Below, one piece after another: positions 1-7,539 of a DNA stretch of 64,000 nucleotides. Positions within the stretch are counted from its first letter, which is position 1, and each line of letters begins with the position of its first letter. Position numbers and translations under genes: made by a program. The notes under the pieces are model-generated. The model did no database searches and was not told the DNA's origin. It was given only the letters and a program-made list of their open reading frames with translations. The DNA is from an uncultured Patescibacteria group bacterium (GTDB taxonomy: Bacteria > Patescibacteriota > JACMRA01), in the NCBI GenBank assembly GCA_938041505.1, contig CALITC010000004.1:47228-111227 (forward strand), in the 5' to 3' direction.

Positions 1-82
1 TTCTAAAGAACTTATACCGGCTTGTCAAAATATTTTCTATTGTGTATTCTATATACTAACTACCAACCTTTATTTATAATAT

Positions 83-748
83 ATGGCTACCGACCCAAAA
101 GCAGAAGCAGCGTCGACTCTTAACTTTGTAGAAGTCGCAGAAATCCGCGATAGCAGTATTATTTTACGCGAAGGTCAAATGCGTGGAGTCATTGCAATTT
201 CATCTGCCAACTTTGCGCTCAAAAGCTCGGAAGAACAAGAGATTATCATCGGTACCTATCAAGGGATACTTAATTCCCTCGAATTCCCAATCCAGATCCT
301 TATCCAAAGTCGGCGTCTCGACCTTACCAACTATCTTAACAAACTCAAAGATATCGAGGACAAACTCACCAACGATCTCTTGCGAGACAAAATGCAAGAG
401 TACCAGGTCTACATCAAAGAACTCTTAAATGAGGTCAATATCATGAACAAAGATTTCTACATTATTGTAGGTTACGAGCCAACCACCCTTAAAGAAGGTT
501 TATTTGGTAGATTTTTCCGTGCCCTTAACCCAACTCGGGTTATCAAACAAAAGCAGGAAGACTTTATCAATAATCGCAAGCTACTCATGTCTCGAGTCGA
601 TCAAGTAGCTGGTCGCTTTGCAGGGTTGGATCTCAAAGTAAGCCTCCTCAACACTGAGCAACTTATTGCACTACTCTACAACTCCTACAACCCTGACATT
701 ACCAAAGCTATCCGCCTAGAAGATGTAGCCAACATTGATATTGCGTAA
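83..748 (+). CDS. TraC/VirB4 N-terminal-like protein (T4SS-associated)
   Basis: A 221-residue protein resembling the stand-alone TraC-like proteins that are common in CPR genomes and related to the N-terminal domain of VirB4/TraC conjugation ATPases. The stretch around residues 27-85 fits: an ILREG start, a VIAISSANFALKSSEEQE segment, then FPIQILIQSRRLDLTNYL. No Walker A motif is present, so it is not the ATPase itself. No signal peptide is seen. In other CPR genomes such genes lie near virB4 and virB6; here the next gene is on the opposite strand and any partners would be upstream of the window. A TTGTCA/TATTCT pair at 22-50 could be its promoter. The family is well supported; the role in DNA or protein export is inferred. 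Confidence 0.75.
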   Translation: MATDPKAEAASTLNFVEVAEIRDSSIILREGQMRGVIAISSANFALKSSEEQEIIIGTYQGILNSLEFPIQILIQSRRLDLTNYLNKLKDIEDKLTNDLLRDKMQEYQVYIKELLNEVNIMNKDFYIIVGYEPTTLKEGLFGRFFRALNPTRVIKQKQEDFINNRKLLMSRVDQVAGRFAGLDLKVSLLNTEQLIALLYNSYNPDITKAIRLEDVANIDIA

Positions 749-752
749 GCCA

Positions 753-2906
753 CTAGTGATCAACACCAATCATAAATTGAAGTATATTTTCGTCATTCAA
801 AGTTCCTGGGGCGTTCTGTTTTGAGAAACTCCCATCCAAGGTTATTTTTTTATCAATCACTGTTTTAGCTCCAATAATTAGGCTTTTGGTCTCATCAATT
901 TTCGATAGATTAGTATAAATTAAGCTCTGGAATACTCCCCAGTTATTTTTGAGAAAAGCTCGCCCTACCATTCCTTCGTATGAATTATCAGAATCCTTGA
1001 TAATTTTGTCTACTCCAAAACCAAAAGCATTATTGTAGACTATATCCAGGCTACCCTTTGATCGAGTCTTATAGGATACGTCATTACCTCCAAGATCAAA
1101 CTCCTTAGTCGCCCCAAGTTTTAATTTAATTTTATCAGAAACAGAGATTGGTGCAGATACTTTAATCACCGCTTCATTAGGTTTGTTTAGCCCTGGCTTT
1201 GCGGACAAATTCACCTCACCTTGCACATGGGTTTTGCGTTTTTTACCAACTCGGGCTTGTAATTTTCCTTGCGGATAAACGTCTTCACCATCGTAGCTGA
1301 GACTTATTTTACCACCAGCGATCAAGTCTTTATACCCATAGCTAAGGGCTCCACCAGCTTCAATAATATTCTTATTTTTATACACGGTAGCCTGAGTAAT
1401 CTCAGTATCAAGATCTTGACTGAATTGTGATGCTTGAACTTCAGCAATAACTCTCCGGCCGTTCAAAGTTCTACCGTCTTCAGTTGGGATTGCCCTGTCA
1501 CCATTAAATTCAACGATTCCTTTATACGACCCATCAGTACCTCCACCAACTGTAAACACCTTCTCAAAATCCGATTTATTTTTCTTCAATGTTGTGACTG
1601 ATCTTTCCACATCTTGCCGAATTGAATTACCAAAAAACAGCTTTCCTGCTATACCTTCTTTACTATTTGCCTCGACGACTGTTTTGGAAAAACCGATATT
1701 TTTTTGTACTCCACTAGTCAAATCATTTTGAAAATCATAGAGTGCTTGGACTTTAGGAGTATTTTGTACCCGAATAGGCTTAGTTGGTTCTGTACCACTA
1801 GCCACTCTTTGAGCATGCTGAGATTTGGCCTCGCGAACATCATTTTTTAATGGACTATCAATGATAGCTGAAAGGAGGTTGATTCCGGTTTGCGCAGCGG
1901 CTGTACCCTGGTTGGTATTTGCCATGTCTAGAGTTTGACCCAACACCACCTCTTCAATATGAGTCTGGTCTTGAGTCGTACTAATACGCTTAGTAGTATG
2001 TTCGTTATCAAACCGCAAACCACGCTCTACTTCTTGATTCTTGGATAAGATAGCTGCACCAATTTCTTGGCCAATTAAGGCTTGAGTTGTATGGCTAAGC
2101 CTGTTCACAACCTCCTGTGCAGCCAGCCCATCTTCTTCAAAAGTTGCGATATCTGCTGGTGCAATAATATCCCCGGATACGTGGTTCTTAATAATAGGCT
2201 TATTTAACCTAGACTTTTCTAGGATTGGAATAGAGGTATCTTCAACATACCCGGTACCCTTTTCGTTGAGCCCGCCAACATAACCAGGTTGATTATCTAA
2301 CTTTGACACAAATTCACCATTATCGTTTTCAGTTGCCACAAAAGCTGATACCGATATAATGTTATCTTTAGTATCTACAGTGCGAACAATGTTTTGCTTG
2401 ATTTGACGTGCACCGCTCGATAACCTAGCAGTATTATTCTCAACAAGAATTTTTACAAAATCTTCATTTTTATCACTATTATTTTCTAATAGAAATACTT
2501 TAGTATTAGATAACGAAACTTCGTTTCGACTCTCTAATTTTTGTTTAATTGGATCAATATTAACAGCCTTTTTTGAGGTTTTTTCTGGGACAGATAAGGA
2601 GTAGATATTCTTAATTTTATCAAGTCTTTTGTAGAGATTGGCTCGAGCCTCGTTCGATTTTGCTAATTCTTCAGGAGTTAGATCTTTGGTTAAAAAACTC
2701 GCATCCAGAAGTTTGGAGTTGCTGATTCTAGAACGCACTGCGGCATTCTCCACTTGCTTAATAACCTGCTCGTCAGATGCGGATTGTGCTTGAGCTTTAC
2801 CACCTACAAGACCAGTAAACAACAAAGAAGCACCCACCATTGAGGCAAGTTTTTTGAATGAAAATCCTTCTTTTTTCTCACGTTTAGTGCTGTATTTCTC
2901 GAACAT
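753..2906 (-). CDS. Large exported protein with a beta-rich C-terminal half
   Basis: 717 residues, family not recognised. The N-terminus has a basic stretch followed by a hydrophobic core and an AQA cleavage-like site near residue 40 (LLFTGLVGGKAQAQS), so export is likely. Residues 40-400 are polar and predicted mixed helix/coil. From about residue 480 on, the chain becomes a series of alternating polar/hydrophobic strands rich in G, K, S and Y, reminiscent of a beta-barrel or beta-helix. There is no C-terminal membrane anchor or sorting signal. The stop is 4 bases from the stop of the convergent TraC-like gene. The function is unknown. Confidence 0.7.
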   Translation of the reverse strand: MFEKYSTKREKKEGFSFKKLASMVGASLLFTGLVGGKAQAQSASDEQVIKQVENAAVRSRISNSKLLDASFLTKDLTPEELAKSNEARANLYKRLDKIKNIYSLSVPEKTSKKAVNIDPIKQKLESRNEVSLSNTKVFLLENNSDKNEDFVKILVENNTARLSSGARQIKQNIVRTVDTKDNIISVSAFVATENDNGEFVSKLDNQPGYVGGLNEKGTGYVEDTSIPILEKSRLNKPIIKNHVSGDIIAPADIATFEEDGLAAQEVVNRLSHTTQALIGQEIGAAILSKNQEVERGLRFDNEHTTKRISTTQDQTHIEEVVLGQTLDMANTNQGTAAAQTGINLLSAIIDSPLKNDVREAKSQHAQRVASGTEPTKPIRVQNTPKVQALYDFQNDLTSGVQKNIGFSKTVVEANSKEGIAGKLFFGNSIRQDVERSVTTLKKNKSDFEKVFTVGGGTDGSYKGIVEFNGDRAIPTEDGRTLNGRRVIAEVQASQFSQDLDTEITQATVYKNKNIIEAGGALSYGYKDLIAGGKISLSYDGEDVYPQGKLQARVGKKRKTHVQGEVNLSAKPGLNKPNEAVIKVSAPISVSDKIKLKLGATKEFDLGGNDVSYKTRSKGSLDIVYNNAFGFGVDKIIKDSDNSYEGMVGRAFLKNNWGVFQSLIYTNLSKIDETKSLIIGAKTVIDKKITLDGSFSKQNAPGTLNDENILQFMIGVDH

Positions 2907-2920
2907 AAAATATTTGAAAT

Positions 2921-2953
2921 AAAAAAGGTATCAAAGCAATTAATTGATACCTT
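2921..2953 (-). terminator. Rho-independent terminator after the 97-aa exported protein gene
   Basis: A 10-bp perfect stem (AAGGTATCAA/TTGATACCTT) with a 9-base loop is followed on the minus strand by six Ts. It lies 40 bases past the stop of the 2993-3286 gene, so that gene is a single transcription unit separate from the 717-aa gene. Confidence 0.8.
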
Positions 2954-2992
2954 ATTAGACTTATACTTAGTAGTAAATTAACAACTAGCTGT

Positions 2993-3286
2993 TTAAAAAT
3001 CTCCTGCTGGTGGCAAGTTATTTTCAAAATCTACAGAGGCTTCTCCCTCTTCTGTAACCAGAATTGGGGAAGTGCCATCTGCAGGTAGTTCGGCGAACTC
3101 CTTGCTGAATGACGCCTCTACGGAAAACTCATCTCCTGGGTTTAGAGTATTTGTGATAAACGTCGCCACATACCCTTCAGGAGTGATTGCAGTTGCGACT
3201 ACTCCATCAGCTTTAGCTGGAGCAGCGGCAAGAACAATTAAACCAAGAATGGAGGAAAGCAGGCTAAGTTTTTGAAAGTTAAACAT
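2993..3286 (-). CDS. Small exported protein, unknown function
   Basis: 97 residues. A clear Sec-type signal peptide (hydrophobic LLSSILGLIVLAAAP then AKA-DG) leaves a mature chain of about 70 acidic residues rich in T, E, P and V, with no known motif. The start is well supported: AAAGGAGAC lies about 9 bases upstream of the ATG on the minus strand, one of the clearest ribosome sites in the window. It has its own promoter region and terminator. No family was recognised. Confidence 0.65.
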   Translation of the reverse strand: MFNFQKLSLLSSILGLIVLAAAPAKADGVVATAITPEGYVATFITNTLNPGDEFSVEASFSKEFAELPADGTSPILVTEEGEASVDFENNLPPAGDF

Positions 3287-3396
3287 TATTAATGTCTCCT
3301 TTATTAATTACAACAAGTTAAATTATCAACAGGGTTTATCCACTCGAACCATAATGGCTTGGGTGAGCTAAATCTATTTCCTAGTTGATAGTGTTT

Positions 3397-3425
3397 AAAA
3401 TGACATATTATTTACATAATGTCAA
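3397..3425 (-). promoter_or_regulatory. Promoter with overlapping inverted repeat, for the 97-aa exported protein
   Basis: On the minus strand there is TTGACA, a 17-base spacer and CATTTT. The region 3401-3424 is an imperfect inverted repeat (TGACAT...ATGTCA) that covers the -35 and the spacer, which is where an operator could sit. The rest of 3287-3650 holds this promoter, the terminator at 3514-3553 and a 64-aa ORF that I do not believe. Confidence 0.4.
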
Positions 3426-3513
3426 GTACTTTTTTATATAATACTATCACTTTAATAAAATTTATCAAATTCATAGCATATATATGCCCTGAATAAATTG
3501 TATACTTTTTCAC

Positions 3514-3553
3514 AAAAAACGCACTTTTTTGCTTGATGAGCATAAAAAGTGCG
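3514..3553 (-). terminator. Intrinsic terminator downstream of the Gln-rich protein gene
   Basis: The minus-strand RNA would form a 13-bp stem (CGCACTTTTTATGC against GCAAAAAAGTGCG) with a 7-base loop, followed by six Us. It is about 100 bases past the stop of the 3651-4157 gene. Confidence 0.75.
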
Positions 3554-3650
3554 CCTTTTGCGAACAAATAATTTCTTATAGGTTCAGTTATGGGTATTAA
3601 GTACAACGTATTGCACGGTGGCCCATTAGCCCAAATAGACTAATTTCATA

Positions 3651-4157
3651 TTAGTACTGATTCTGGGATTGGTTTTGTCCTTGGAACTGCTTTCCATCAC
3701 CAAAGTTAGCCTGGCTTTGTCCTGCTCCTTGGAATTGAGAATTATTGAATCCTCCTTGGTTTTGGTTTTGTCCTTGAACTTGCTCCTGACTTCCATGCCA
3801 ACTTGCTTGGATTTGAGTCTGGCCTGCGTGCTGTCCTTGACTATTACCAGCTCCATATTGATTCTGATTCTGCTCTTGAGTCTCAAACTGGTCTCCATTA
3901 CCAACATTAAATTGGCTTTGTCCTGCACCTTGTGTCTGAGAATTCCAGTAACCAGTTTGGTTTTGGTTTTGAGAATTACCTTGACCTTGGAATCCATTTC
4001 CTAGCTGGAACTGTTCTTGTCCTGCTCCTTGAAATTGAGAATTATTAGATCCTGGATAGTGCCATGCATTCGTTGATAGAGATGCAAAAGCTAAGAAACC
4101 AAGAGCTGCTAATCCAGCAACTGCAAAGCTTGTAGAAACGAGTGTTTTGTTATTCAT
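3651..4157 (-). CDS. Exported Gln/Asn-rich repeat protein
   Basis: 168 residues. Residues 1-31 are a signal peptide (hydrophobic VAGLAALGFLAFASL, cleavage near TNA-WH). The mature chain is almost wholly four tandem repeats of 30-35 residues. Each begins NSQxQGAGQxQ, passes through a GNG-like turn and ends QNQNQxGxxN; the last copy is short and finishes the protein. Gln, Asn, Gly and Ser dominate, charged residues are few and there is no Cys. The regular Gln ladder with Gly turns recalls curlin-type amyloid repeats, but the spacing is not the curlin consensus, so this is only an analogy. It is divergently arranged with a second Gln-rich exported protein at 4350. Confidence 0.75.
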   Translation of the reverse strand: MNNKTLVSTSFAVAGLAALGFLAFASLSTNAWHYPGSNNSQFQGAGQEQFQLGNGFQGQGNSQNQNQTGYWNSQTQGAGQSQFNVGNGDQFETQEQNQNQYGAGNSQGQHAGQTQIQASWHGSQEQVQGQNQNQGGFNNSQFQGAGQSQANFGDGKQFQGQNQSQNQY

Positions 4158-4286
4158 ATGATATAGGCTTTAGTAAACGTATTGTTAATAATATTCCATT
4201 CTTTCATCTTTAGTAAAATCCAGAATGGAGTACTCGTAAACAAAAAATTATTTGGGTTTGTTGTCAAGAATTTTATCTAGAACCCC

Positions 4287-4316
4287 TTGACAGGTTACAA
4301 GAAAAAATCTTATGCT
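4287..4316 (+). promoter_or_regulatory. Promoter of the second Gln-rich gene, in a divergent control region
   Basis: TTGACA (4287), an 18-base spacer and TATGCT (4311). A minus-strand TTGACA (4262-4267, read TGTCAA on the plus strand) sits 19 bases away back to back and may serve the 3651-4157 gene, though its -10 is weak. The two Gln-rich genes would therefore share one short control region. Confidence 0.5.
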
Positions 4317-4349
4317 AAAAATTTATACTATTAACTAAAGCCTAATTGT

Positions 4350-4847
4350 ATGACTAAATCTTCACATTTTATATTTAATACTACGTTGTTTTTTGTAAGT
4401 ACACTATCTTTAGTGTTTTTGTCAGCCCTATCAATAAGTGGGCAAGCCTACGACCAAAATCAAAATATCTACCAAGATCAATTTCAGACTGGTGACTGCA
4501 ATCAAAAACAAATTCAGAAACAATTTCAACGCCAAAACGGTAACAGATATTATAACGTCGATCTTAATATCAATATAGAGTACCAACACCAATTTGGCTC
4601 AGATGAATGCTACCAAGCTCAATATCAGATCGGTGATCAAGCCTCAGAAGATCAGTACCAAATCCAAGACCAAGGTAACGAACAGCAAGGATCAGGGTAT
4701 CAATCTTCGTGGCAATACCAACTCCAAGCTCAAACACCATGGAACAATATTCAAAGGCAACACCAAGACCAGAATCAAAAAGGATATTGGAATTCAATAT
4801 TCCAAAACCAGTTCCAGAATCAACTCCAAAATCAAAACGTAACCTAA
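4350..4847 (+). CDS. Exported Gln-rich protein, partner of the 3651-4157 product
   Basis: 165 residues with a signal peptide (hydrophobic LFFVSTLSLVFLSALSI, cleavage near GQA-YD). The mature part is extremely rich in Gln, Asn, Tyr and Asp, with repeated QxQ and NQ pairs, but its repeats are more decayed than those of the divergent neighbour. The two share a GYWNS element followed by alternating Q/F. Unlike the neighbour it has two Cys residues about 44 apart (DCNQ and DECYQ), which could form a disulfide. An extracellular fibre, matrix or adhesive role is plausible but inferred. Confidence 0.7.
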   Translation: MTKSSHFIFNTTLFFVSTLSLVFLSALSISGQAYDQNQNIYQDQFQTGDCNQKQIQKQFQRQNGNRYYNVDLNINIEYQHQFGSDECYQAQYQIGDQASEDQYQIQDQGNEQQGSGYQSSWQYQLQAQTPWNNIQRQHQDQNQKGYWNSIFQNQFQNQLQNQNVT

Positions 4848-4864
4848 TTTATTTGGGTATACTT

Positions 4865-5926
4865 TTATGCTATAATTCCTCCACCAACTAATTGATCATC
4901 TTGGTAAAAAACAATACTCTGACCTTTAGCAATAGCCCTTATTGGTTCAAAAAATTCGACTCGTAAAGTATTTTTATCAATGTTTACTTTGCATTTATGA
5001 GATTTTTGGCGATATCTAGTTTGAGCAGAAATATTCTCGTTAGTATCTAACCAATAATCCGTAACCTGCAAAAAATTATTGAATATTTGATCTTCTTGAG
5101 CACCATGCACAACATTGACCACGTTCGAAACAACATCTATTGAATGTACAAACCAAGGACCACCCGACAAGCCAAGATTATGACGCTGACCGATAGTATA
5201 CTGGAACGCCCCCTTATGCTCACCAAGAATATCTCCATTACTATGGTTGACGATGTCCCCAGGTTTTTCGCCGATAGTCTGCAGAAGCAACTGCCGCACT
5301 GGAGTCTCGCCGACAAAGCACAATCCTTGAGAATCTTTTTTGTCAGCAGTTATCAGATCTAACTCTTCAGCTTTGGCACGGACCTCAGCCTTACTCGCAA
5401 ACTCTCCAATTGGCATCAACACGTTACTAAGATATTCACGAGGAATTCTCCACACAAAATAAGACTGATCTTTGTTACTATCCAAGCCGCGGAATAATCG
5501 ATGTCCATATTCAGTGTTTTGCACCCGAGCATAGTGGCCAGTAGCCACATAATCTGCTCCAAGCTTAAGCGCCCGCTTATAGAATACTCCAAACTTAATC
5601 ACCGAATTACACATCACATCCGGGTTAGGCGTGCGCCCAGCCTTATACTCGGCAATCATATAGTCGACAACACCTTGCTTATACTCTTCTTCAAAATTCC
5701 ACACATAAAACGGAATCCCAAGCTTATCAGCAACCAGCCGAGCATCACGAGAATCCTCCTCCCAAAAACAGCCATACAAATCTTTGTCCACACCCATTCC
5801 TTCGAGTTGCTCGATAGACCAACATTTCATAAACACACCCACGACATTATACTCCTGCTCCTTAAGCACAGCAGCAGCCACCGAAGAATCCACTCCTCCA
5901 CTCAACATAACAAATACGGTTTTCAT
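4865..5926 (-). CDS. mnmA: tRNA-specific 2-thiouridylase MnmA
   Basis: Thiolates U34 of Lys, Glu and Gln tRNAs using sulfur passed from a cysteine desulfurase relay. Visible features: the ATP-pyrophosphatase P-loop SGGVDSS at residues 9-15; the first catalytic Cys in PDVMCNSVIKF (about residue 105); the second in GLCFVGE (about residue 200); and the C-terminal beta domain with GPWFVHSID. I start at the ATG at 5926 (MKTVFVMLSGG) because the 17 extra residues in the ORF track precede the usual N-terminus and lack the fold's sequence. At 353 aa it has normal length. Convergent with the Gln-rich gene. Confidence 0.95.
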   Translation of the reverse strand: MKTVFVMLSGGVDSSVAAAVLKEQEYNVVGVFMKCWSIEQLEGMGVDKDLYGCFWEEDSRDARLVADKLGIPFYVWNFEEEYKQGVVDYMIAEYKAGRTPNPDVMCNSVIKFGVFYKRALKLGADYVATGHYARVQNTEYGHRLFRGLDSNKDQSYFVWRIPREYLSNVLMPIGEFASKAEVRAKAEELDLITADKKDSQGLCFVGETPVRQLLLQTIGEKPGDIVNHSNGDILGEHKGAFQYTIGQRHNLGLSGGPWFVHSIDVVSNVVNVVHGAQEDQIFNNFLQVTDYWLDTNENISAQTRYRQKSHKCKVNIDKNTLRVEFFEPIRAIAKGQSIVFYQDDQLVGGGIIA

Positions 5927-5970
5927 TAAGTAGTTATTACCATAGATCAAGGCTTTCGTAAAGGCCAATA

Positions 5971-5999
5971 TTGACATTTTATAGTCTTTGCTACAGTAT
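5971..5999 (+). promoter_or_regulatory. Promoter of the GH13 phosphorylase-like gene
   Basis: TTGACA, a 17-base spacer and CAGTAT, followed by a leader that carries AAGGAGAG about 4 bases before the GTG start of the next gene. This gene clearly uses a Shine-Dalgarno site, unlike the leaderless genes in the window. Confidence 0.55.
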
Positions 6000-6038
6000 A
6001 TGATAGTCTAAACAGGTTATATAAATAAGGAGAGAATT

Positions 6039-7520
6039 GTGGACAATACATTCAGGGTTGGAATCTCAACATATCCATGGGGATTTGAAGGAAAGATTTC
6101 GAGGTTGAATCACTTTTTACTCAAAGCAAATCTAGAAGATTCGCTGATTCATATTTTGCCATCTTATGAAGGCGAGCGAGACGGCGGATTTTCACCCATT
6201 AACCATAGCAATATAAATCCAAAATATGGCCAGTGGTCTGACATAAATACAATTAGTCTTACCAATCCAGTACTGCTAGACATTATCATTTGCCACATAG
6301 ACAAAGCGTCTGTAGAATGGCAAGATTTTCTTAAACATGGAAGCAAGTCTATCTACGCTGACATGTTCCTGACCACAGATAAAATTTATCCTGGCGGGGT
6401 AGTGCCTGAACAAGAGCGACGTAGATTTTATTTCTTTGGTAACCCAGTGATAGGGCTAGTTGAAGAAATTGTTGGCGATGGTGAAACAATAGTCAGAGTA
6501 CAGACCTTCTTGCGATTTCAACGAGACTTTAATTCTAATTCGCCATTAGTACTCAAATATATTGAGGATCTGTTAATACTCTGGGCAAGTAAAGGTGTTA
6601 AGTATTGTCGTTTTGATGCTATCAACACTGCAGTCAAAGAACAAGGAAACTATCCAGACTTCTACATGACACCTGGCACATACAAATACATAGAAGTACT
6701 GTGTAAGCTGGCGGCCAGACATGGTATAACACCTTTATTAGAGCTGCTAATTGCTGAGGGGGATTTTGAAAAGCTACCAGATAACTGCATGCTTTATGAT
6801 TTCGAATATCAGAAGCACTTACCTTATATTCTATTTAGTCAAGACTTTAGTTATCTGCATCAATGGATTCAGTATATTCACAAGAACAAAGGGAATCAAA
6901 CCATCTTAAATGTACTATCCAATCATGATGGGTTCTGCTGGGGGTCTAAGTTTAGCTTGCTCACCACAGAAGCAAGACAAAATTTAATACGTAACGCTGA
7001 GGCAAGATTAACAACAGACGATCTCAAAGCAAGTGGATTCGAGGCAAACAATATTGCCAGCAATACCAACACGAGCATCTATAATCTATGTGAGAAGAAT
7101 CTCCAACAATGGTTATTTGTCAACATTCTATTCTTGTTCCTTCCTGAAGGTATTCCATTATTCTACTACCACGATCTCTTATGCGGTGAGAATGATTACA
7201 AAGCCTTCAAAGAAACAGGGGAAGGTCGCTATATTATGAGAACTAAGTTCAGTCAAGACTACATTAAGAACATCTTAGAAGGTCAATCAGACAAATCAGA
7301 AGCCGTGCAAAAACTACTTGAACTAATCAGATTCAAGAATAACAATACAATCTTCGATGCACCATATACCATTGGATTCGAACAGGAACACGAATACGGT
7401 ATAAGTTTTAGGTGGGAGCACGGAGAAGATTACTTTGAAATCCAACTTGACGCAAAGAACTATCAATGCGGCATATTTTACCAAATAGACAACCAAAAAA
7501 GTGCAGAGCGAATAGCCTAG
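6039..7520 (+). CDS. Sucrose-phosphorylase-like GH13_18 enzyme
   Basis: 493 residues of the alpha-amylase superfamily, closest to subfamily GH13_18 (sucrose, glucosylglycerate and related phosphorylases). The signature ILPSYEGERDGGFSP...NPKYGQWSDI (39-69) matches the ILPFFPSSGDRGFAP region of sucrose phosphorylases. Catalytic residues fall where expected: nucleophile Asp193 (YCRFDAI), acid/base Glu235 (PLLELL) and stabiliser Asp297 (SNHDG). These enzymes split a glucoside with phosphate, giving glucose-1-phosphate without spending ATP. The start is GTG, supported by AAGGAGAG. The substrate cannot be told from sequence; sucrose, glucosylglycerate and glucosylglycerol are options. Confidence 0.88.
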   Translation: MDNTFRVGISTYPWGFEGKISRLNHFLLKANLEDSLIHILPSYEGERDGGFSPINHSNINPKYGQWSDINTISLTNPVLLDIIICHIDKASVEWQDFLKHGSKSIYADMFLTTDKIYPGGVVPEQERRRFYFFGNPVIGLVEEIVGDGETIVRVQTFLRFQRDFNSNSPLVLKYIEDLLILWASKGVKYCRFDAINTAVKEQGNYPDFYMTPGTYKYIEVLCKLAARHGITPLLELLIAEGDFEKLPDNCMLYDFEYQKHLPYILFSQDFSYLHQWIQYIHKNKGNQTILNVLSNHDGFCWGSKFSLLTTEARQNLIRNAEARLTTDDLKASGFEANNIASNTNTSIYNLCEKNLQQWLFVNILFLFLPEGIPLFYYHDLLCGENDYKAFKETGEGRYIMRTKFSQDYIKNILEGQSDKSEAVQKLLELIRFKNNNTIFDAPYTIGFEQEHEYGISFRWEHGEDYFEIQLDAKNYQCGIFYQIDNQKSAERIA

Positions 7521-7539
7521 TTCCAGCTAAATCAAATAA

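Noticed and set aside
83-2906. Integrated conjugative element at the left end
   Set aside because: Only the TraC-like gene is present; no relaxase, integrase, direct repeats or tRNA-adjacent attachment site is visible, and such genes are normal residents in CPR genomes.
3412-3606. 64-aa ORF on the minus strand
   Set aside because: It overlaps a promoter/inverted repeat at one end and a strong terminator hairpin in the middle, and its hydrophobic low-complexity composition is typical of AT-rich non-coding DNA.
3669-4004. Overlapping ORFs inside the Gln-rich genes (3626-3997, 3669-4004, 4570-4842)
   Set aside because: These are other-frame shadows of a codon-biased repeat (CAA/CAG/AAT), which keeps several frames open; none has a signal peptide or start site as good as the Gln-rich frame.
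3651-4157. CRISPR array or DNA tandem repeat
   Set aside because: The periodicity is at protein level with degenerate DNA; units differ in length and sequence and there are no spacers. I saw no CRISPR-like array anywhere in the window.
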